From assembly GCA_964556705.1 (NCBI GenBank), contig CAZKXX010000060.1:1-23843 (forward strand): a stretch of 23,843 bases of DNA, read 5' to 3'. This DNA comes from CAZKXX01 sp964556705. GTDB taxonomy: Bacteria > Acidobacteriota > Terriglobia > UBA7540. A program made the position numbers and the translations under genes. The notes under the pieces were generated by a model. The model did not search any database. It was not told the origin of the DNA and was given only the letters and a program-made list of their open reading frames with translations. Below are positions 20,746-23,843 of this stretch, one piece after another (position 1 is the first letter of the stretch; the number at the start of each line of letters is the position of its first letter).

Positions 20746-20979
20746 ATGCCCCGCAAAAAGCAGACGAAGTTCGGGAAGCAGATGGAGAAAGCAGCCGTAG
20801 CAACGGGTAAGGAACTGGGAGCGCTGGCCGGAAAACTGGAGAAGAAATCGCGCGAGCTGGCGAAGCGCAGCGACGCGCTGCAAGGCAAAGCCCGCAAGCA
20901 GACTGCGCAGTGGGCGCGAAAGGCTTCGAAAGCGTTCGACAAGCTGGCCAGGGACCTAGGCAAAGCGAAGAAGCGCTGA
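20746..20979 (+). CDS. Small lysine/alanine-rich basic protein
   Basis: 77 residues, about a third of them Lys or Arg, with no aromatic core and no signal peptide. It is predicted by eye to be one long amphipathic helix (AGKLEKKSRELAKRSDALQGK), with alanine-lysine patterning reminiscent of histone-H1-like or phasin-like proteins, but no named family is recognised. AAGGAGG six bases before the ATG and a perfect TATAAT upstream point to strong expression. A nucleoid or RNA-binding role would fit the charge; this is speculation. It stands alone in its transcript, 113 bases before msrP. Confidence 0.75.
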   Translation: MPRKKQTKFGKQMEKAAVATGKELGALAGKLEKKSRELAKRSDALQGKARKQTAQWARKASKAFDKLARDLGKAKKR

Positions 20980-21092
20980 GGGCCGGCGTGAGGCGTCCCG
21001 GGAATCCCCGCCGAAATTCAACGAATCCGCGCGCGGCGGGACAAATCGGGTGGTAGAATTTTGTCTGGAGCCACTCAGGGCAAGGGGGCGAC

Positions 21093-22049
21093 ATGCTGAT
21101 TCGAGTCCCGCGGGGCTGGGAACTCCCCGAACGCGCAGCCACGCCTCAAGACGCTTATCTCGACCGCCGGCGGTTTCTGGGGGCCGCGGCGGTTTCGGCG
21201 CTGGGAGGTCTCGCCGGCGCGCTGCTTCCGGCGGGCGCCTCGGCGCAGCAGCTTCCACCGCCTTCCGACCTCCCCCGCCTCACCGCGCCGCGCAACACCG
21301 CCTACACGGTGAACCGCCGGGTGACGAGCGAGCGCATCGCCATCGGGTACAACAACTATTACGAATTCACCGAGCAGAAGGAGCGTGTCTGGATCGTGGC
21401 CGAGAACTTTCCGCCGCGGCCGTGGCAGATCGAAATCATGGGGCACGTCGAGCAGCGGCGCAAACTGGACGTGGACGAGCTGATCAAAGAGTTCGCCCTC
21501 GAGGAGCGCGTCTATCGGCATCGGTGCGTGGAAGCCTGGTCCATGGTCATTCCCTGGGTCGGCTTCCCGATGAAGAAGTTCGTCGAATGGTGCGCGCCCA
21601 CCTCGAAGGCGAAATTCATTCGCATGGTTGGGTTCCAGCGTCCCGGCCAGGCTCCGGGGCAGCGCGAATCGCATTGGTATCCGTGGCCCTATCACGAAGG
21701 TCTGACGCTCGAAGAGGCGATGAACGAACTGACGCTGCTGACCGTCGGTATGTACGGCCGCGTCCTGCCCGTGCAGAACGGCTCGCCGCTGCGGCTGATT
21801 ACGCCCTGGAAGTACGGCTTCAAGGGCATCAAGGGAATTACGCGGTTCGAGTTCGTCGAAAAGCGGCCGATGACGTTCTGGAATACCGCCGTGCCGCGCG
21901 AGTACGATTTCTGGGCCAACGTGGATCCCACCAAACCGCATCCGCGCTGGTCGCAGGCCACCGAGCGCGTGGTCGAGACCGGCGAGCGGATTCCCACGCT
22001 GCCCTTTAACGGCTACGAACAGTACGTCGCGCACCTTTATAAGTCCTGA
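21093..22049 (+). CDS. msrP: MsrP (YedY) periplasmic molybdopterin protein-methionine-sulfoxide reductase
   Basis: 318 residues. The N-terminus LIRVPRGWELPE is the conserved MsrP start, followed by a Tat signal (DRRRFLGAAAVSALGG with the twin arginines). The molybdenum-coordinating cysteine is Cys145 in RHRCVEAWSMVIPWVGFP, and further family segments are GFQRPGQAPGQ, WYPWPYHEGLTLEEAMNEL and RLITPWKYGFKGIKGITRFEF. The enzyme repairs oxidised methionines in envelope proteins. AAGGGGG stands just before the ATG. The membrane haem partner MsrQ, normally encoded next door, is absent: the next gene is a much smaller one-segment membrane protein. An alternative electron donor or a distant msrQ is implied. 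Confidence 0.92.
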   Translation: MLIRVPRGWELPERAATPQDAYLDRRRFLGAAAVSALGGLAGALLPAGASAQQLPPPSDLPRLTAPRNTAYTVNRRVTSERIAIGYNNYYEFTEQKERVWIVAENFPPRPWQIEIMGHVEQRRKLDVDELIKEFALEERVYRHRCVEAWSMVIPWVGFPMKKFVEWCAPTSKAKFIRMVGFQRPGQAPGQRESHWYPWPYHEGLTLEEAMNELTLLTVGMYGRVLPVQNGSPLRLITPWKYGFKGIKGITRFEFVEKRPMTFWNTAVPREYDFWANVDPTKPHPRWSQATERVVETGERIPTLPFNGYEQYVAHLYKS

Positions 22050-22218
22050 GTAAGCACCGGCGAATGTCGGTTGTGTTTCTCGGGGAACACCGAACTTTCC
22101 CGGGCTGGTTGGAACCCGATTTGCTCCTCGCGCTTAGTGAGCTACAAGCGTAGCGTGGATTGAGGAAGCGGACCCGCCTTCGGACACTTTGTCCTCCCCT
22201 CGCAGAGGAGAAGTCAGC

Positions 22219-22470
22219 ATGGACAATCTGTTGCTGCTGGAAATCCCTACGGTTTTGGCCGCCTGGGCGGTGACCGGCTACGCGATCTGGAAGTGGGGGC
22301 CGGGGCTGCGAAAGCGCCGGGTCCGGTGCCCCGAGAAGAGCCTGAAAGCCGTTGTCCTTGCGGAGCAGCGTGAGGCCGAGTTCGGCTGCCTGACGGTTGC
22401 CGATGTGCACGGCTGTTCGTTGCTCGCACGCGGCGCCGATTGTGGCAAGGCGTGCCTGGCCAGGTTCTAG
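22219..22470 (+). CDS. Small membrane-anchored cysteine-rich protein
   Basis: 83 residues. One N-terminal membrane segment (LLEIPTVLAAWAVTGYAIW) is followed by a basic hinge (GLRKRRVR) and a short domain with five cysteines (37, 57, 66, 75, 79; motif DVHGCSLLARGADCGKACL). The cysteine pattern could bind a metal or an iron-sulfur centre, but no family is recognised. GAGGAG lies eight bases before the ATG. It follows msrP by 169 bases in the same direction. The orientation signals suggest the cysteine domain is cytoplasmic because the positive residues follow the helix. Confidence 0.7.
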   Translation: MDNLLLLEIPTVLAAWAVTGYAIWKWGPGLRKRRVRCPEKSLKAVVLAEQREAEFGCLTVADVHGCSLLARGADCGKACLARF

Positions 22471-22568
22471 GCGTCACGTTGCGCGCCGAAAGAGTCCGCC
22501 GCGATGGCGAGCTGTGATTCGGCGCGAACGCTTCCGGCCGAAACGCCCGGCGAGGCGAAGGAAACGGT

Positions 22569-23207
22569 ATGAGGGTCCAAGGATTGAAAATCGTACTGCT
22601 CGCGGGAATTCTTTCCGGCGCCCTCTGCGCGCTCGAGACCGCGGCGGATGAAGGCGAAGTCGTTCCCGTGGTCTCCATTATCACCCGCAAGGTCTATCGC
22701 CTTTCACCGCACGGCTCGAACGTGGAAAGTACTCGCGTAGGAATTTATCTGCGCCGCAGTGACGGTTCCGCTTTCGAGCGGACGATTCCGCAATCGGGCG
22801 CGCCGCCGGAGGGCAACGACGAAGCCTGGCTGTGGCTGGCGCGCGAGGCAAAACTCTACCGGCTCGACTACCAAGCCCGCCGCGCGGTGCGAATGCCGAT
22901 GCCGGCCGACCCGCTGCGCTTTCCCTATTCGGCCCCGGCACTGCCCGGGAGCGGCTCTGCGGATGAACGCATCGGGCGGAAAGTGGTGGCGGGGTTGGAC
23001 TGCGAAGGCTACCGCCGGCCCCCCGAAGGCAACACGCGCGAGGCGCTCTACTGGCTGGCGCCGGCACTGAACTCGCTGCCCCTCCTCAGCCGCTCGCCGG
23101 GCGGAGAGGGTCGCGAACGCGTGGTGCGCCTCGAAGACGTTGAGGTGGGCCGCGAACCGGACGCCAGCTTCTTTGAGCTGCCGGAAGGATTCGAAGTGAT
23201 CGAGTGA
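22569..23207 (+). CDS. Exported protein of unknown function
   Basis: 212 residues with a signal peptide (KIVLLAGILSGALCALETAA). The rest is a beta-rich domain with few motifs; the segments VAGLDCEGYR and SFFELPEGFEVIE resemble those of small exported DUF4412-like proteins that bind lipids or sit in the outer envelope, but the likeness is weak. GAAGGAAAC precedes the ATG. A 22-codon frame (22504-22572) overlaps the start by an ATGA, possibly a coupled leader peptide or chance. Spacing from the previous gene (98 bases) is compatible with a shared transcript. Confidence 0.75.
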   Translation: MRVQGLKIVLLAGILSGALCALETAADEGEVVPVVSIITRKVYRLSPHGSNVESTRVGIYLRRSDGSAFERTIPQSGAPPEGNDEAWLWLAREAKLYRLDYQARRAVRMPMPADPLRFPYSAPALPGSGSADERIGRKVVAGLDCEGYRRPPEGNTREALYWLAPALNSLPLLSRSPGGEGRERVVRLEDVEVGREPDASFFELPEGFEVIE

Positions 23208-23223
23208 AAGGCCGAGAGGAAAT

Positions 23224-23260
23224 CGCGGCGGCCTCGACCATCGAAGTCAAGACCGCCGCG
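23224..23260. terminator. Possible shared terminator hairpin between convergent genes
   Basis: CGCGGCGG (23224-23231) pairs with CCGCCGCG (23253-23260). It lies between two converging stop codons; on the minus strand it is followed by ATTTCCTCT, only weakly T-rich. Confidence 0.4.
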
Positions 23261-23267
23261 GAGAGAA

Positions 23268-23648
23268 TTACTGGCCGGCCTGCGAGTCCTCACCTGGCTT
23301 GGTGAAGACCACCCGTTCTCGCCAGCCCTCCACGCGCATCTGGGTCAGAACGCGTTTGTTGTCTTTCAGGTTGAAATGAATTTCCGTGCGGCTGGCCTTC
23401 GAGGGTTCTTCCACCAGCTTCGCCGGCGCGCGCGCCACTTCGGTCCTGTCGCGATAGAAGATCAGTTCCGGCTTCTGCGCGTCTCGAACCAGCTCGATGC
23501 GGTAAGAACCGGGCTGGAGCTCAGGCCCGTCGCCAAGCCGGGCGGGTTGAGCGAGGTTGATTTCCTTAGTCTTGGCCTGCGCCAGTCCGGCGGCCAAGAG
23601 CAGAGCGAAGGCCGTACCGAACACAGAAACGAAGACCTTTCTCCTCAT
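23268..23648 (-). CDS. Small exported protein of unknown function
   Basis: 126 residues from ATG 23648. A signal peptide (KVFVSVFGTAFALLLAAGLAQA) precedes a small, probably beta-sandwich domain (EINLAQPARLGDGPELQPGSYRIELV .. TEIHFNLKDNKRVLTQMRVEGW). Proteins of this form are frequent in Acidobacteria and have no assigned role. AGGAGG stands 11 bases before ATG 23648; the upstream in-frame GTG at 23660 overlaps that ribosome site and so is not the start. Convergent with the gene before it; the region upstream (23649-23758) shows no further gene. Confidence 0.75.
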   Translation of the reverse strand: MRRKVFVSVFGTAFALLLAAGLAQAKTKEINLAQPARLGDGPELQPGSYRIELVRDAQKPELIFYRDRTEVARAPAKLVEEPSKASRTEIHFNLKDNKRVLTQMRVEGWRERVVFTKPGEDSQAGQ

Positions 23649-23758
23649 CGCTTTCTGCACCTCCTGCTGCCTTCAGAATTTCTAAAATCTAGAGATGGCG
23701 GGAAATTTCCGGAGGGTTGCCTGAGGCGCTGACGCGACGGTGCGATGATAAACGGCGG

Positions 23759-23840
23759 GGACGGCCCTGGATCCGGGCAGCCGGCGCCGCCAGCGCCCAG
23801 CGGCTGAGATTCCCCTGAATCAGAAGAGATCCGGCCGTCC
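23759..23840. repeat. Inverted repeat at the window edge
   Basis: GGACGGCC..GGAT (23759-23772) is complementary to ATCCGGCCGTCC (23829-23840). It may be part of a terminator or element that continues past the window. Confidence 0.4.
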
Positions 23841-23843
23841 TCT

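Noticed and set aside
22504..22572. 22-codon frame overlapping the next start by ATGA
   Set aside because: The ribosome site is weak and the length is within chance; kept only as a remark in the downstream gene entry.

Overview
The window looks like a chromosomal stretch of an Acidobacteriota-type bacterium, with GC-rich coding sequence throughout. The pointers are three VWFA-related proteins of the kind typical of Acidobacteria in one cluster, a CadC-like winged-helix protein with a TolB/FlgO-like domain, a tandem DUF507 pair, a bacillithiol deacetylase (BshB1), a DUF3488/transglutaminase protein and an MsrP-type molybdoenzyme. This assignment is inference from gene content; there is no rRNA or other taxonomic marker here.

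Layout. 1-2000: the tail of an upstream gene, a terminator, a truncated winged-helix regulator and two minus-strand tRNA genes (Val-TAC then Asp-GTC). 2000-5130: a DUF507 pair, an M48 protease (minus), a small conserved-looking protein and a DedA/YqaA-type membrane protein. 5114-7353: a TPR lipoprotein-like or exported protein and bshB1, both minus. 7373-7880: a four-helix-bundle (S23/IVP family) gene bounded by inverted arrays of 7-bp repeats. 7909-8652: an SDR oxidoreductase. 8957-17595: a minus-strand run of VWFA - VWFA - mutY - VWFA - transglutaminase genes that looks like one operon. 18011-20280: a UbiD-family decarboxylase whose last 106 coding bases are perfectly duplicated on the far side of a Phd/RelE toxin-antitoxin module. 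20280-23843: a cluster of palindromes, a small lysine-rich protein, msrP and three small membrane or exported proteins of unknown function.

The most unusual signal is not a gene family but a recurring intergenic architecture. At five places (about 58-197, 1698-1825, 7373-7880, 8653-8951 and 17779-17992) a degenerate tandem array with a strict 7-bp period is followed, after a non-repetitive core, by a second array that is its reverse complement. Each locus uses a different heptad word (CAGGNNN, AGTGANN, CAATTNN, GGCAGNN, GTTGGTN/GCTGANN), so ordinary similarity searches would not group them, yet the period, orientation and placement (often starting right at a stop codon or between RNA genes) are the same. 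One of the five encloses the S23/IVP four-helix-bundle gene, which takes its stop codon from the array. I propose these as one family of mobile or self-generating elements, with the S23 gene marking the candidate autonomous form; the mobility and the mechanism are inference.
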